Part shown: in pieces, positions 25,752-35,650 of the stretch
Layout: every line of letters begins with the position of its first letter
Numbering within the stretch: the stretch's first letter is position 1
DNA from: an uncultured Bacillota bacterium
Lineage (GTDB): Bacteria; Bacillota_I; Bacilli_A; RF39; UBA660
Length of the DNA stretch: 50,355 bases
Direction of reading: 5' to 3'
Assembly (NCBI GenBank): GCA_948466255.1
Contig: CAOJZV010000008.1
Location: forward strand, 1 to 50,355
Translations under genes and position numbers: made by a program
The notes under the pieces: generated by a model
Seen by the model: only the letters and a program-made list of their open reading frames with translations
What the model was told of the DNA's origin: nothing
Databases searched by the model: none

Positions 25752-28565
25752 TTATTTTAAATAAGGTTTTAAAAACTTACCAGTATAACTTTCTTTGATA
25801 TCTACTAATTCTTCAGGAGTTCCAGCAAACACAACTGTTCCTCCATTATCCCCACCTTCAGGTCCTAAATCGATAATATGGTCAGCCACTTTAATAACAT
25901 CTAAATTGTGTTCAATAACAAGTACGGTGTCACCATTATCAACAATTCTATTTAAAATAACAAGTAACTTTTTAATATCATCACTATGAAGTCCAGTAGT
26001 TGGTTCATCTAAAATGAACAAACTCTTACTGGTAGGTTTTTTCTGAAGTTCTTTCGCAAGTTTTACTCTAGCTGCTTCTCCTCCAGATAAAGTAGGCGCG
26101 CTTTGACCTAATTTAATATAAGAAAGTCCAACATCCATTAAAACTTGTAATTTATTTTTAACCTTAGGAACATTTTCAAAAAATTCTAAAGCTTCCTCTA
26201 CTGTCATTTCTAAAACATCATAAATATTTTTGCCTTTATATTTAATTTGTAAAGTTTCCGTATTATAACGAGTCCCATGACAAACCTCACAAGGTACATA
26301 GACATCAGGTAAAAAATGCATCTCGATTTTCTTAACACCATCACCCCAGCATGCTTCACATCTTCCGCCTTTAACATTAAATGAAAATCTGCCTTTATCA
26401 TACCCACGCATTTTAGCTTCTTTAGTACTAGCAAAAACATCACGAATATCATCAAATACACCTGTATAAGTAGCGGGATTACTTCTAGGAGTTCTTCCAA
26501 TTGGAGCTTGTGAAATATCTACTACTTTATCAATATTTTCTAAACCTTTAATAGATTTAAATTTACCAGGTTTAGTTTTAACTCTATATAAATTATTAGC
26601 TACTGCTTTATATAAAATTTCATTAACTAAAGTACTTTTTCCACTTCCACTTACTCCAGTTACACATATAAATTTACCAAGTGGAAATTTAACATTAACA
26701 TTCTTTAAATTGTTTTCAGAAGCTCCTTTAATCTCTAAATATTTTTTATTACCTTTTCTTCTTTTAGAAGGAACTTCAATTTTTTCTTCACCAGTTAAAT
26801 ATTTACCAGTTAAACTATTAGGATTTTTCATAACCTCTTCTGGTGTTCCTTCGGCTACAATATGACCACCATGAACACCAGCTTTAGGTCCAATATCTAC
26901 TAAATAATCAGCAGCCAGCATCGTATCAGTATCATGTTCAACAACGATTAAAGTATTACCTAAATCACGCATTTCTTTTAAAGAATCAATTAGTCTTTGA
27001 TTATCTCTTTGATGAAGTCCAATAGAAGGTTCATCTAAAACATATAAAACTCCAGTTAATCTAGATCCAATTTGGGTAGCAAGTCTAATACGCTGCGCTT
27101 CCCCACCTGACAAAGTTCCAGCTTCACGTGATAAAGTTAAATATTCAAGACCCACATTAATTAAAAATTCAAGTCTAGATCTAATTTCTTTAATAATAAG
27201 TTCTGATATTTCCCTCTCTTGTTTAGTTAACTTTAGTTTATCAAAAAATATCATAATATCTTTAATACTCATTTGTGTAAGTTCATAAATATTTTTCTTA
27301 CCAATTAGAACTGATAAAACCCTATTATTAAGCCTTGCCCCGTGACAAGTTGGGCATTCAAGTTCTGTCATGTAATTTTCAATCCATTCACGAATCCAAG
27401 TACTTTTAGTTTCCATATATCTACGTTCTAAATTAGTAATAATTCCTTCATAAACACCCTTACTAGTTCTGGTATTTCCAGCTTTAGAAGTATAATTAAA
27501 CGTTAAAATATCATTAGTACCGTATAAAACAATATTAAGTTCTTTTCTAGTTAGTTTACCTATAGGTTTATCCATATCAATATTATAATGTTCACATGCT
27601 GCCCTCAAATTTGTAAACATAATATTGTTATCATCACTATTATTAATAACCTTAATTGCCCCTTCATTAATACTAAGTTCCTTATCAGGAATAACTAAAT
27701 CCTCATCAATTTTATATTTAATTCCAAGGCCTTTACAATCAGGGCAAGCACCATAAGGAGCATTAAAAGAAAACATTCTAGGTTCAAGTTCAGATAGTGA
27801 AAAATCACATTCAGGACAAGCATAAGTTTCACTCATCAAAATCTTTTCCCCACCTATAACATCAATTAAAACTTTTCCTTTCCCAAGTTTAACTGCTATT
27901 TCAACAGCTTCATATAAACGACTTCTAATCTCATCCTTAATTACTAATCTATCAACAACAACTTCAATAGTATGTTTTTTATTTTTTTCTAAAACTATTT
28001 CTTCAGATAAATCATAATCTTCCTCATCAATAACTACTCTAACATAACCATCTTTACGCAAATTATCGAGTAAATCTTTATGAGTTCCTTTTTCTAAAGC
28101 AGCCACTGGACTTAAAACTCTAATTTTAGTCCCCTCTTCTAATCTCAAAATATCATTAACCATTTCTTCAACACTTTGCGAAGAAATTGGTATATGATGA
28201 TTAGGACAATAAGGAACTCCAATACGTGCATATAAAAGTCTTAAATAATCATATATTTCCGTAACTGTTCCAACAGTACTACGAGGATTTTTATGTGTAG
28301 TTTTTTGATCAATACTAATAGATGGGCTAAGTCCCTCTATACTATCAACTAAAGGTTTTTCGGAACCACCTAAAAACTGTCTAGCATAAGCACTTAAACT
28401 TTCAACATATCTCCTTTGACCTTCAGCATATATCGTATCAAAAGCTAAACTACTTTTACCACTTCCGCTAACCCCAGTCATAACAATTAATTTATCCTTA
28501 GGTAAAGTAATATCAATATTTTTTAAATTGTTTTCTCTAGCCCCTTTAACAATTATTTCGTCCAT
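25752..28565 (-). CDS. uvrA: Excinuclease ABC subunit A
   Basis: DNA damage-recognition ATPase of nucleotide excision repair, 937 residues. Two ABC modules are visible: Walker [10 protein letters not shown] (31-39) and GVSGSGKST (around 640), and signatures [12 protein letters not shown] and [12 protein letters not shown]. The zinc modules are CPEC...CPDC in the first half and CEAC...CEVC in the second. Length is normal. Its ATG overlaps the upstream DUF7666-like gene by 20 bases. No uvrB or uvrC is in the window. Confidence 0.98.
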   Translation of the reverse strand: MDEIIVKGARENNLKNIDITLPKDKLIVMTGVSGSGKSSLAFDTIYAEGQRRYVESLSAYARQFLGGSEKPLVDSIEGLSPSISIDQKTTHKNPRSTVGTVTEIYDYLRLLYARIGVPYCPNHHIPISSQSVEEMVNDILRLEEGTKIRVLSPVAALEKGTHKDLLDNLRKDGYVRVVIDEEDYDLSEEIVLEKNKKHTIEVVVDRLVIKDEIRSRLYEAVEIAVKLGKGKVLIDVIGGEKILMSETYACPECDFSLSELEPRMFSFNAPYGACPDCKGLGIKYKIDEDLVIPDKELSINEGAIKVINNSDDNNIMFTNLRAACEHYNIDMDKPIGKLTRKELNIVLYGTNDILTFNYTSKAGNTRTSKGVYEGIITNLERRYMETKSTWIREWIENYMTELECPTCHGARLNNRVLSVLIGKKNIYELTQMSIKDIMIFFDKLKLTKQEREISELIIKEIRSRLEFLINVGLEYLTLSREAGTLSGGEAQRIRLATQIGSRLTGVLYVLDEPSIGLHQRDNQRLIDSLKEMRDLGNTLIVVEHDTDTMLAADYLVDIGPKAGVHGGHIVAEGTPEEVMKNPNSLTGKYLTGEEKIEVPSKRRKGNKKYLEIKGASENNLKNVNVKFPLGKFICVTGVSGSGKSTLVNEILYKAVANNLYRVKTKPGKFKSIKGLENIDKVVDISQAPIGRTPRSNPATYTGVFDDIRDVFASTKEAKMRGYDKGRFSFNVKGGRCEACWGDGVKKIEMHFLPDVYVPCEVCHGTRYNTETLQIKYKGKNIYDVLEMTVEEALEFFENVPKVKNKLQVLMDVGLSYIKLGQSAPTLSGGEAARVKLAKELQKKPTSKSLFILDEPTTGLHSDDIKKLLVILNRIVDNGDTVLVIEHNLDVIKVADHIIDLGPEGGDNGGTVVFAGTPEELVDIKESYTGKFLKPYLK

Positions 28566-29070
28566 TATATATCCCTCTTTTCTTTACAAAAGCATCTTTA
28601 TCATTTTCTTGATAATAACTAATAAAATTTAAAATATCTTCTTCGTTTCCATAAATAATTTTAAATATTTCTATTTCCTCTGCCGTAAGTTTAAAAGTTT
28701 TCAAAAAATTTTTAATTCTATAAGTATATAAATTAAGAGCCATATCAATAATCTCATCACGATTTAATATTTTTAAAATTTCCATACACTCACAAACATA
28801 CATGTCATAATAAGCATTGTATTCATCTTCGTAACATTGCATTTCACCAAAGCCTCTAACTAAAGCAAGTTCACAATTTTCACTATCAAAATATCGGAAA
28901 CAATTTTCAGGATATATACACATATGAAAACCATTACCATGAGTTCCCCACTTAATTTTCCCTTCAATCTGATAAATTTTTCCTATCTCAAATTTATCAC
29001 CATATCTATTAACTAAATCTCTATTGAATGCTTTGTAAGCAATGATTTCTTTATGTTCATTTTTTTTCAT
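28546..29070 (-). CDS. Hypothetical protein, DUF7666-like
   Basis: 174 residues. The opening [11 protein letters not shown] ... [11 protein letters not shown] ... [17 protein letters not shown] resembles the DUF7666 pattern (YKAF, IGK.Y, GFH.C, FxYF) found in phage and bacterial proteins of unknown role. The C-terminal half is helical. The ATG at 29070 follows GGTGG by four bases and is preferred over the ATG at 29088. It overlaps uvrA by 20 bases, so it is cotranscribed with a repair gene; any link to DNA damage is only inference. Confidence 0.7.
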   Translation of the reverse strand: MKKNEHKEIIAYKAFNRDLVNRYGDKFEIGKIYQIEGKIKWGTHGNGFHMCIYPENCFRYFDSENCELALVRGFGEMQCYEDEYNAYYDMYVCECMEILKILNRDEIIDMALNLYTYRIKNFLKTFKLTAEEIEIFKIIYGNEEDILNFISYYQENDKDAFVKKRGIYNGRNNC

Positions 29071-29219
29071 AAAACCACCATATTTCATAAGTTATTATAT
29101 CATACATGTCAATACCTATTTTTTATAAAATTATTATACTATTACGAACATAGGTTTGTCAATGGATTTAACATCAAATTACCACAAAAATATCATAAAC
29201 TAACTATAGAGGCGATTAT

Positions 29220-29951
29220 ATGGCAATGTATTCATTTAGACATTTACTAATTATATTTACTTTTTTTATCATACCAATTTTATGGGCATTTAACCTTAAA
29301 AAAAGTAATAAAATATTAAAAGGTGGCCTTATAATGTTATTTTTTCTTGAAATGTTTAGAGTTGTCTATTTAATAATCACTGGCGATTTTAAATTAAATA
29401 GTGACTTATCATTCCAACTTTGTTTTTCTTATTCATTTATAGGTTTAATATATTTAGTCGCTAAAAAGAAATTTATTTTGGATTATTTAGGTCCGTTTGG
29501 AATTCTATTTGGTTTAGCTGCTATCTTTTTGACGGACCCTAATCCATTTCTAAGTTTTACAGTTATAGATTGTTATTTATACCACTCTATTTTATTATTT
29601 ATTGGGGTTTACATTATTAAACATTATAGACCAAAATTTTCATATAAAGGTATTATTATATTTTGGTTTCAAATTTTACTTGCTTTTATAGCTAATTCTA
29701 TAATTAAACATGGATCTAATTATGTATTTTTAAATACATTTTTAAATCCATCACACAAAATGAGCTATACAGCAAACATTGAGGCTTTTAATATCCCATT
29801 TTTTAATGGATTATCTATAAATGATATTCTTATGTTTTTAATTTATAATGTGGGTAATTTTTATTACAATTTATTATTAATAGCAATTATAACTATTTTT
29901 ATTACTATTTGGCTCTATATTTTTAGTAAGCACACGAAATTGACATTCTAA
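29220..29951 (+). CDS. YwaF/TIGR02206-family integral membrane protein
   Basis: 243 residues with about six or seven hydrophobic segments spread over the whole length. The conserved core LQLCxxSxxxG-type (SFQLCFSYSFIGLIYL), YLGPFGILFGLAAIFLTDPNP and DCYLYHSILLFIGVY matches the TIGR02206 (YwaF) family of unknown function. It is followed after 32 bases by the putative metalloprotease, so they are likely cotranscribed. The pair is divergent from the uvrA operon. Confidence 0.8.
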   Translation: MAMYSFRHLLIIFTFFIIPILWAFNLKKSNKILKGGLIMLFFLEMFRVVYLIITGDFKLNSDLSFQLCFSYSFIGLIYLVAKKKFILDYLGPFGILFGLAAIFLTDPNPFLSFTVIDCYLYHSILLFIGVYIIKHYRPKFSYKGIIIFWFQILLAFIANSIIKHGSNYVFLNTFLNPSHKMSYTANIEAFNIPFFNGLSINDILMFLIYNVGNFYYNLLLIAIITIFITIWLYIFSKHTKLTF

Positions 29952-29983
29952 TAAAAATCAATATAATATGCATTGGTGATTTT

Positions 29984-31036
29984 ATGAATTTATCATTCGG
30001 GCTTAGATTTTTATCTTCGTTAATAGCGAGCGGATATATAGACTATGACATTATTAAAATAAATAGAATAATTAAATTGATTGAACAAAGTGAAAAAGAA
30101 GCTGATGGAAATGCTTTTAATAATGAAAACCAATCGTGGAAAGAAATTTTAATGAAACTTATAAATAATTGGAATAATGGAGACTATACAATGTGCGATG
30201 AATTTTTATCGGAAATATTATATGGATGGGAAAACGATGTTTATTTCAAATTAAAAAAATACTTTCCTTCTAATAAACAAGAATATATAGAAATGATTTG
30301 TCTTCAAAATCATTATCCAGAACTTAACCCATTAATAGATAAACTAATAAAACATATTGAGCCTGAACATCTGACTAGATTAATGTTAAATATAGTTGAC
30401 TTACAAATAGAATACAAAAAAAAGAAAGGGTTTCAACTATTTTCTAATCTTTTAGGGGATTATGATGTAATAGCAAATATAATTTGTCTTTATAATGAAT
30501 CTCAGGATGTTTTATCACATGAATTTCTTCATATGGCTTCAACGATAGTAACCAAAGAGTCTTGTTATATAGGCTTTCGCATTGATAATGAAATGGGCAA
30601 ATTATTTAATGGTTTAAATGAAGGCTATACAGAATTATTGAATAAAAAAATTTTTAATGCTGAATTTATTGGTTATCAATTAAATTTTATAGCTTGTCAG
30701 TTATTAGAGACTATGTTTGATGATAAACAGGAATTAGAAATAGCTTATTTCAATAATGATATTGATGTTTTTATTAATAAATTTTTAAGTTATGGAACAA
30801 CTGAAGAATTAAATATTATCTTACAGGAATTAGATCATTTGATTATCCATCAACACACATTCGAAGTAGAAGAAGAATTGTTGGATATGATTTGTGAAAT
30901 TGTTGGCCGAAAACATGAGCCAGATAAAATATTAAGATGTAAAGAAATAAGACATGAAAACAAATGTAAAAAATCTGAAATTCCCATTAAAAAATTAGTT
31001 AAAAATTTAAAATTTCCGTTTTCAAATAATAAATAG
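29984..31036 (+). CDS. Putative zinc metalloprotease (HExxH ... NEGxTE)
   Basis: 350 residues, not assigned to a named family. It has a gluzincin-like zinc site: HEFLH (H179, E180, H183) and, about 30 residues later, NEGYTE (212-217), whose Glu could be the third ligand. No signal peptide is seen, so it probably acts in the cytoplasm or on the inner face of the membrane. The first 170 residues are helical. The C-terminus is basic. GGTGATTTT precedes the ATG. Its position after a YwaF-type membrane protein suggests, but does not prove, a functional pair. Confidence 0.72.
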   Translation: MNLSFGLRFLSSLIASGYIDYDIIKINRIIKLIEQSEKEADGNAFNNENQSWKEILMKLINNWNNGDYTMCDEFLSEILYGWENDVYFKLKKYFPSNKQEYIEMICLQNHYPELNPLIDKLIKHIEPEHLTRLMLNIVDLQIEYKKKKGFQLFSNLLGDYDVIANIICLYNESQDVLSHEFLHMASTIVTKESCYIGFRIDNEMGKLFNGLNEGYTELLNKKIFNAEFIGYQLNFIACQLLETMFDDKQELEIAYFNNDIDVFINKFLSYGTTEELNIILQELDHLIIHQHTFEVEEELLDMICEIVGRKHEPDKILRCKEIRHENKCKKSEIPIKKLVKNLKFPFSNNK

Positions 31037-31063
31037 GTTCCCTTTAAAAGGGGGCCTTTTTTT
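31036..31063 (+). terminator. Terminator of the YwaF/metalloprotease operon
   Basis: GG(TT)CCCTTT / AAGGGGGCC stem with a run of seven T, directly at the stop codon. Confidence 0.8.
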
Positions 31064-31079
31064 ATTTATACTATATAAA

Positions 31080-31115
31080 AAAAGAGAAAATTAATCATAT
31101 TTAATTCCCTCTTTT
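31080..31115 (-). terminator. Terminator of the 31142-31567 gene
   Basis: 15-bp near-perfect stem AAAAGAGGGAATTAA / TTAATTTTCTCTTTT with T-run on the minus strand. Confidence 0.85.
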
Positions 31116-31141
31116 GTTTATAATATAAAACTTATTAAAAA

Positions 31142-31567
31142 TTAAGCTATCTTTTTTTGTCTTACACAAATCATTTCCTTATTTGTTTCCATGTTACAAA
31201 TTATGTCTCCATAGGTAATGTTTTGAGCAGAAACATTACCATTTTTATCAATAACAATCGAACCGTTAGTTGGTCTTTTCCCTTTTTCTAGTAATTGTTT
31301 AGCAGCAATTTTTGTAGTATCTTCATATAAATCATACGTTTTATTTTGCCTAAATTGCATGGTAAAAGGTAAAACGACTTCTCTAGTTAAACTTAAATCT
31401 TGATATACGATTTGTGCAGCATCAACTAATTCTTCTGCACTTGTTTTTGCACCTGACACTTGTGATTTATAAAATATACCTTGTATTATTGGAGTTAAAA
31501 AACAAATAACAACTCCTAATAAAACAAAAATTATTACATTTTCCCAAATATTTTTTCCACCAGCCAT
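31142..31567 (-). CDS. Pilin-like membrane-anchored protein
   Basis: 141 residues. One N-terminal hydrophobic helix (about 10-32, NVIIFVLLGVVICFLTPIIQ) is followed by a helical then beta-rich outer domain ending DKNGNVSAQNITYGDIICNM with two Cys. The general plan is like the neighbouring true prepilin (31642-32073): KGR-type sentence, IVxDxNGxVS, then Tyr-Gly-Cys. But there is no Gly/Phe processing site. It has its own promoter (TTGAAT, 17 nt, TATCAT) and terminator. Possibly a diverged minor pseudopilin; function unknown. Confidence 0.68.
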   Translation of the reverse strand: MAGGKNIWENVIIFVLLGVVICFLTPIIQGIFYKSQVSGAKTSAEELVDAAQIVYQDLSLTREVVLPFTMQFRQNKTYDLYEDTTKIAAKQLLEKGKRPTNGSIVIDKNGNVSAQNITYGDIICNMETNKEMICVRQKKIA

Positions 31568-31618
31568 ATTATTCTATCCTTCCATTATTATGATAACATA
31601 AATGTAGTTAAAATTCAA

Positions 31619-31643
31619 TTAAAAAAGTAGGATTATCCTACTT
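31619..31643 (-). terminator. Terminator of the prepilin gene
   Basis: AAGTAGGA / TCCTACTT stem with TAA loop and T-run on the minus strand, overlapping the stop codon. Confidence 0.85.
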
Positions 31644-32073
31644 ATTTTTTACAACTTTGATCTTGTTCTGTATCGCAATTCATTGTATTACCATCTTTTG
31701 TTGTACAGTAATAATTTCCAAATTTTAGATTACAACATGTAATTGTTCCATCTTCCTGCATTGTAACAGTTCCTGCTTCAGGTTTATGCCCACTCATTTT
31801 AACTTCAGTTATACCGACTGATCCACCAACATTTCCAACTCTTGGAAAACTTACTTCAATTGGAAATGGAACTAAATCTTCATTATCTGATTGATCTTGC
31901 GCATATGCAACTTTTACAGCATCTATAGTTCCCCATGCTTTATCTTTAGCAGCATCTAATCTAGCTTTATTAACAACATTTAAAATAATTGGCGTTGTGA
32001 TTAAAGCAATAATAGCTAAAATAATGATAACTGCTAATAACTCTATTAAAGTAAAACCTTTGATATTTTTCAT
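31642..32073 (-). CDS. Type IV prepilin-like protein (class III signal peptide)
   Basis: 143 residues. MKNIKG then FTLIELLAVIIILAIIALI is a canonical prepilin leader: cleavage after Gly6, Phe +1 and Glu +5. The outer domain has a beta-strand-rich C-terminus with five Cys. The start at 32073 follows AAGGAGGAG and leaves the normal six-residue leader; the upstream in-frame ATG would add 20 residues. It is flanked by its own promoter and terminator. No prepilin peptidase, assembly ATPase or inner-membrane platform gene is in the window, so export must rely on genes elsewhere. Confidence 0.88.
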   Translation of the reverse strand: MKNIKGFTLIELLAVIIILAIIALITTPIILNVVNKARLDAAKDKAWGTIDAVKVAYAQDQSDNEDLVPFPIEVSFPRVGNVGGSVGITEVKMSGHKPEAGTVTMQEDGTITCCNLKFGNYYCTTKDGNTMNCDTEQDQSCKK

Positions 32074-32104
32074 TTTTCTCCTCCTTATTCTCGCTATTAT
32101 ATTA

Positions 32105-32133
32105 AATATATCATATTTGGTCGTAAATTGCAA
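32105..32133 (-). promoter_or_regulatory. Promoter of the prepilin gene
   Basis: TTGCAA (32128-32133), 17 nt, TATATT (32105-32110) on the minus strand, starting two bases after the valS stop codon. Confidence 0.7.
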
Positions 32134-32134
32134 T

Positions 32135-34654
32135 CTAATTTTTTAGTTTACTTTCGATATTTTCTAATTCTCTTTTTTCTTTTTCTAACAATGTTTTTTC
32201 ATTTGCAACAACTTCTTTTGGAGCTTTATTTACATAGTTTTCATTTGAAAGTAATTTTTCTCGTCTTTGAATAGATAATACTACTCTTTCTTTTTCTTTA
32301 TATAATTTATCTAACTCTTGCTGTTTATTTTGTGTACCATCATAATAAAGGTATACATTATCACCTTGGAAGTTAAGTGTAACTTTATCTGGTCCTTTTA
32401 CATCACTTAGTTTTAATAGTTTATCTAAAATTATTTTATTTTGTTTTAAAATTTCGTTATTGTATTCTAATGAAATTTCTTTTACATTTTCGGTTAATTT
32501 AAATCTTCTAACTTTAGTTATTAGTTCAATAATTTCATCCATATTATTTGTTTCTTTAAATATAAATTCCTTATTTACTTTTGGATATTTAGAAAGCATA
32601 ATTGATTCTTCTGTGTTTGAAAGTTTTGTATAAATTTCTTCTGTAACAAATGGCATAAATGGATGAAGCATTTTTAAAATTGCTTTTAAAGTATAAATTA
32701 AGATTGTTTTTGAGGTATCATTCATATTTATTTTTGATAATTCAATATACCAATCGCAGAAATCATTCCAAATGAAATTATAAATTTGTGATCCAACTAA
32801 ATTGAATTCATATTTATCCATATGTTTTGTTACTTCTTCAATAGTTTTATTTAATTTTGTTAAAATCCATTTATCTGGAAGTGTTAAATTTTCAAATGTT
32901 TCTTCATAATTTTCTGTATTCATTAATACATATCTTGATGCATTCCATAATTTATTTATAAAATTCCATGTAGATTTAACTTTTTCCATATCAAATCTTA
33001 AATCTGTACCAGCAGCTGCTGATGTTGATAAATAAAACCTTAAAGCGTCTGCTCCATATTCATCAATGACATCCATAGGATCGATTCCATTTCCTAAAGA
33101 CTTACTCATTTTTCTTCCCTCTTTATCTCTAATAAGTCCATGGATTAAGCAATCTTTAAATGGTGTTGTATTAGTAAATTCTAATCCTTGGAATACCATT
33201 CTGTTTACCCAGAAAGGAATTATATCATAACCAGTGACTAATACATTATTTGGGTAGTATCTTTCAAGCATTTCAGTATTTTCAGGCCATCCCATTGTAC
33301 TAAAAGGCCAAAGAGCTGATGAAAACCAAGTGTCAAGAACATCTTCATCTTGAATCCATCCTTCTTCTTTTGGGGCTTCTAAACCAACGTATACTTCATC
33401 ACCTTTATACCAAGCAGGTATTCTATGCCCCCACCATAGTTGTCTTGAAATGCACCAATCATAAGTTATTTCCATCCAATGTTTCATTGTTTTTTCATAG
33501 CGTTCTGGAACAAAGTTTACTTTTTCATCTTTTTGATTTTGAACTTCTAATACTCTATCAGCAAGTGGACGCATTTTAACAAACCATTGTTTTGAAAGGT
33601 ATGGTTCTACTACTGCATTACTTCTTTCTGAATGCCCAACTGAATGAGTAATTTCTTCTATATCTATTAAGATTCCATCTTCTTTTAAATCTTCTACTAA
33701 TTTTTCGCGGCATTCAAATCTATTTAGGCCTTGATATTTACCACATTTTTCATTCATAGTTGCATCTTTATTCATGATGATTATTTTTTCTAGATTATGT
33801 CTTTCTCCTACTTCAAAATCGTTTGGATCATGAGCAGGAGTTATTTTTACGACACCTGTTCCTTTTTCCATGTCTGCGTGTTCGTCAGCTACTATTGGAA
33901 TTAATTTATTTAAAACAGGTAGAATAGCATTTTTACCAATATATTTTTTGTATCTTTCATCATTTGGGTTAACAGCTACAGCAGTATCACCGAATAGTGT
34001 TTCTGGTCTTGTAGTAGCTACATCTAGATATTCGTTTGTTCCTTCAATAAAATATTTTAAATGATAGAAAGCACCTTTTTCATCACTATAAATTACTTCT
34101 TCATTTGACAAAGCTGTCATTTGTGCAGGATCCCAGTTTATTATTCTTTCTCCTCTATAGATTAAACCTTTGTTATAAAGAGTTACAAATACATGTTTTA
34201 CGGCATCTGAAAGTCCTTTGTCTAAGGTGAATCTTTCTTTTGAATAGTCTAAAGCAAGACCTAGTTTGGCCCATTGTTTATGAATATTATCTGCATATTC
34301 CTCTTTCCATGCCCAAGCAGCTTTTGTCCATTCTTCTCTATCCATTTCTCTTGGATTGATGCCCTGTTCCCTTAATCTTTTATCTACTTTTGATTGAGTA
34401 GCGATTCCAGCATGATCCATTCCTGGAAGCCATAATGCATCATATCCTTGCATCTTTTTAAATCTTGTCATTATATCTTGCAAAGTTGTATCCCAAGCAT
34501 GACCTAGGTGTAATTTACCTGTTACATTTGGTGGAGGAATAACTATAGCATATGGCTTTAAAGTAGTATCACCACTCTCGAAATATCCTTTATTTTTCCA
34601 ATTTTCGTATTTTCCTTTTTCTACTTCATTATGGTTATATTTTTTATCTAACAT
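32135..34654 (-). CDS. valS: Valyl-tRNA synthetase
   Basis: Class Ia synthetase charging tRNA-Val, 839 residues. HIGH motif in PPNVTGKLHLGHAW (about 38-51), the editing domain with TTRPETLFGDTAV, and the KMSKS loop GRKMSKSLGNG. A C-terminal coiled coil (KLYKEKERVVLSIQRREKLL) is typical of ValRS. It is slightly shorter than many bacterial homologues. It overlaps the upstream HD-domain gene by 11 bases, and both lie behind a T-box leader, so valine starvation should raise their expression. Confidence 0.98.
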   Translation of the reverse strand: MLDKKYNHNEVEKGKYENWKNKGYFESGDTTLKPYAIVIPPPNVTGKLHLGHAWDTTLQDIMTRFKKMQGYDALWLPGMDHAGIATQSKVDKRLREQGINPREMDREEWTKAAWAWKEEYADNIHKQWAKLGLALDYSKERFTLDKGLSDAVKHVFVTLYNKGLIYRGERIINWDPAQMTALSNEEVIYSDEKGAFYHLKYFIEGTNEYLDVATTRPETLFGDTAVAVNPNDERYKKYIGKNAILPVLNKLIPIVADEHADMEKGTGVVKITPAHDPNDFEVGERHNLEKIIIMNKDATMNEKCGKYQGLNRFECREKLVEDLKEDGILIDIEEITHSVGHSERSNAVVEPYLSKQWFVKMRPLADRVLEVQNQKDEKVNFVPERYEKTMKHWMEITYDWCISRQLWWGHRIPAWYKGDEVYVGLEAPKEEGWIQDEDVLDTWFSSALWPFSTMGWPENTEMLERYYPNNVLVTGYDIIPFWVNRMVFQGLEFTNTTPFKDCLIHGLIRDKEGRKMSKSLGNGIDPMDVIDEYGADALRFYLSTSAAAGTDLRFDMEKVKSTWNFINKLWNASRYVLMNTENYEETFENLTLPDKWILTKLNKTIEEVTKHMDKYEFNLVGSQIYNFIWNDFCDWYIELSKINMNDTSKTILIYTLKAILKMLHPFMPFVTEEIYTKLSNTEESIMLSKYPKVNKEFIFKETNNMDEIIELITKVRRFKLTENVKEISLEYNNEILKQNKIILDKLLKLSDVKGPDKVTLNFQGDNVYLYYDGTQNKQQELDKLYKEKERVVLSIQRREKLLSNENYVNKAPKEVVANEKTLLEKEKRELENIESKLKN

Positions 34655-35375
34655 TTTTCTTCACCCTTTCTTCTATATGGCTATTTATCATTTCAAAATA
34701 TAATTTGAATTTTTCTTTATCTTTTATTAAGTTAAAATATTTTTCAATCATTTTATTATCATATAAATACTGAAATGAGTATTCATAGTTTAAATCAAAT
34801 AAATATGCGAGATGAGTAAGTATAATATCATTTGGATTTGTTATATCAGTTTTGTCTAATAATTGTTTTTTTTCAAAATCACTTTTTATTTTTGGCGTTA
34901 TTGAATCGTTTGTTTCTTGTATATTGGTACTATCTTTACCAAGTAAATAAAAATTATCAAGCTTATCTGCATCTCTAATTATTTTACACAGTGATTTACT
35001 ATATTCACTTAAATCATCTGGAATTTTATATTTATTGTGGTACTTAATAGCGTTACAAATTTCATCATAATCTTCTTCTTTGATCCAAAAGTTTTTTATT
35101 TGTTTTTTATTAAATAGAAGTTCGACAGCTAAATCCGCATGATCTATAGATTCATGGTCATTATACGTATGATATTTTTCCCATTGCGGAAATCTACCAT
35201 AATCATGTAATAATCCGATGATTTCAGCTATTTTAATATCTGCTTTATTAAATCCAGCGTTTTTTGAAATTAATTTGCATATATTCATTACTCTTAAAGA
35301 ATGATAATATTTTAATGCAATATTAGTATCATTCATATCAAATGTATCTACATATTTTTTGAATTGTTCTAACAT
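34644..35375 (-). CDS. HD-domain phosphohydrolase in the valS T-box operon
   Basis: 243-residue HD-superfamily protein. Metal ligands are apparent: H25 in YYHSLRV, the H57-D58 doublet in LLHDYGRF, a later His pair around 112-114 (KYHNKY), and RDADKLD (134-140). Such proteins hydrolyse phosphomonoesters, nucleotides or cyclic nucleotides; the substrate is not clear, and there is no partner synthetase domain to suggest (p)ppGpp. It is the first gene after the T-box and overlaps valS by 11 bases, so it is induced together with ValRS. The start has GGAG eight bases upstream. Confidence 0.83.
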   Translation of the reverse strand: MLEQFKKYVDTFDMNDTNIALKYYHSLRVMNICKLISKNAGFNKADIKIAEIIGLLHDYGRFPQWEKYHTYNDHESIDHADLAVELLFNKKQIKNFWIKEEDYDEICNAIKYHNKYKIPDDLSEYSKSLCKIIRDADKLDNFYLLGKDSTNIQETNDSITPKIKSDFEKKQLLDKTDITNPNDIILTHLAYLFDLNYEYSFQYLYDNKMIEKYFNLIKDKEKFKLYFEMINSHIEERVKKNVR

Positions 35376-35390
35376 ATTATCATCTCCAAT

Positions 35391-35616
35391 AAAAAAACGC
35401 CCTTAAAAATAAGGACGTGATTGAACGTGGTACCACCTTAATTTGTAAGCTTTACTTACCTTGATTATTTAACGCATATATACGGAATATCTTAACTATT
35501 CGGATATTCAGCTCCCAAGCTACCTTCAAATAATTTTCATTAGGGAAAACTCCCAGCCAATGGTTTTCCTTCTCTAATAATTACTAATTATTTTACTCCT
35601 CTTGTTCTTTGCTGTT
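35391..35616 (-). promoter_or_regulatory. T-box riboswitch leader (probable valine specifier)
   Basis: Minus-strand leader between promoter and the HD gene. It contains the T-box motif AAGGTGGTACCACG (35426-35439), an AGAGA element in stem I (near 35570), an apical GGAAAAC/GTTTTCC hairpin, and a terminator (35397-35418: ACGTCCTTA / TAAGGGCGT plus seven T). A GTA triplet at 35521-35523, followed by a purine on the 3' side of stem I, is the likely specifier codon, fitting valS downstream. Uncharged tRNA-Val would stabilise the antiterminator. Confidence 0.9.
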
Positions 35617-35622
35617 AAGTTA

Positions 35623-35650
35623 ATTATACTATAATTTCTTTGTTTGTCAA
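35623..35650 (-). promoter_or_regulatory. Promoter of the T-box operon
   Basis: TTGACA (35645-35650), 16 nt, TATAAT (35623-35628) on the minus strand: full consensus boxes. The -35 box overlaps the 3' end of the upstream LamG-like gene. Confidence 0.88.
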
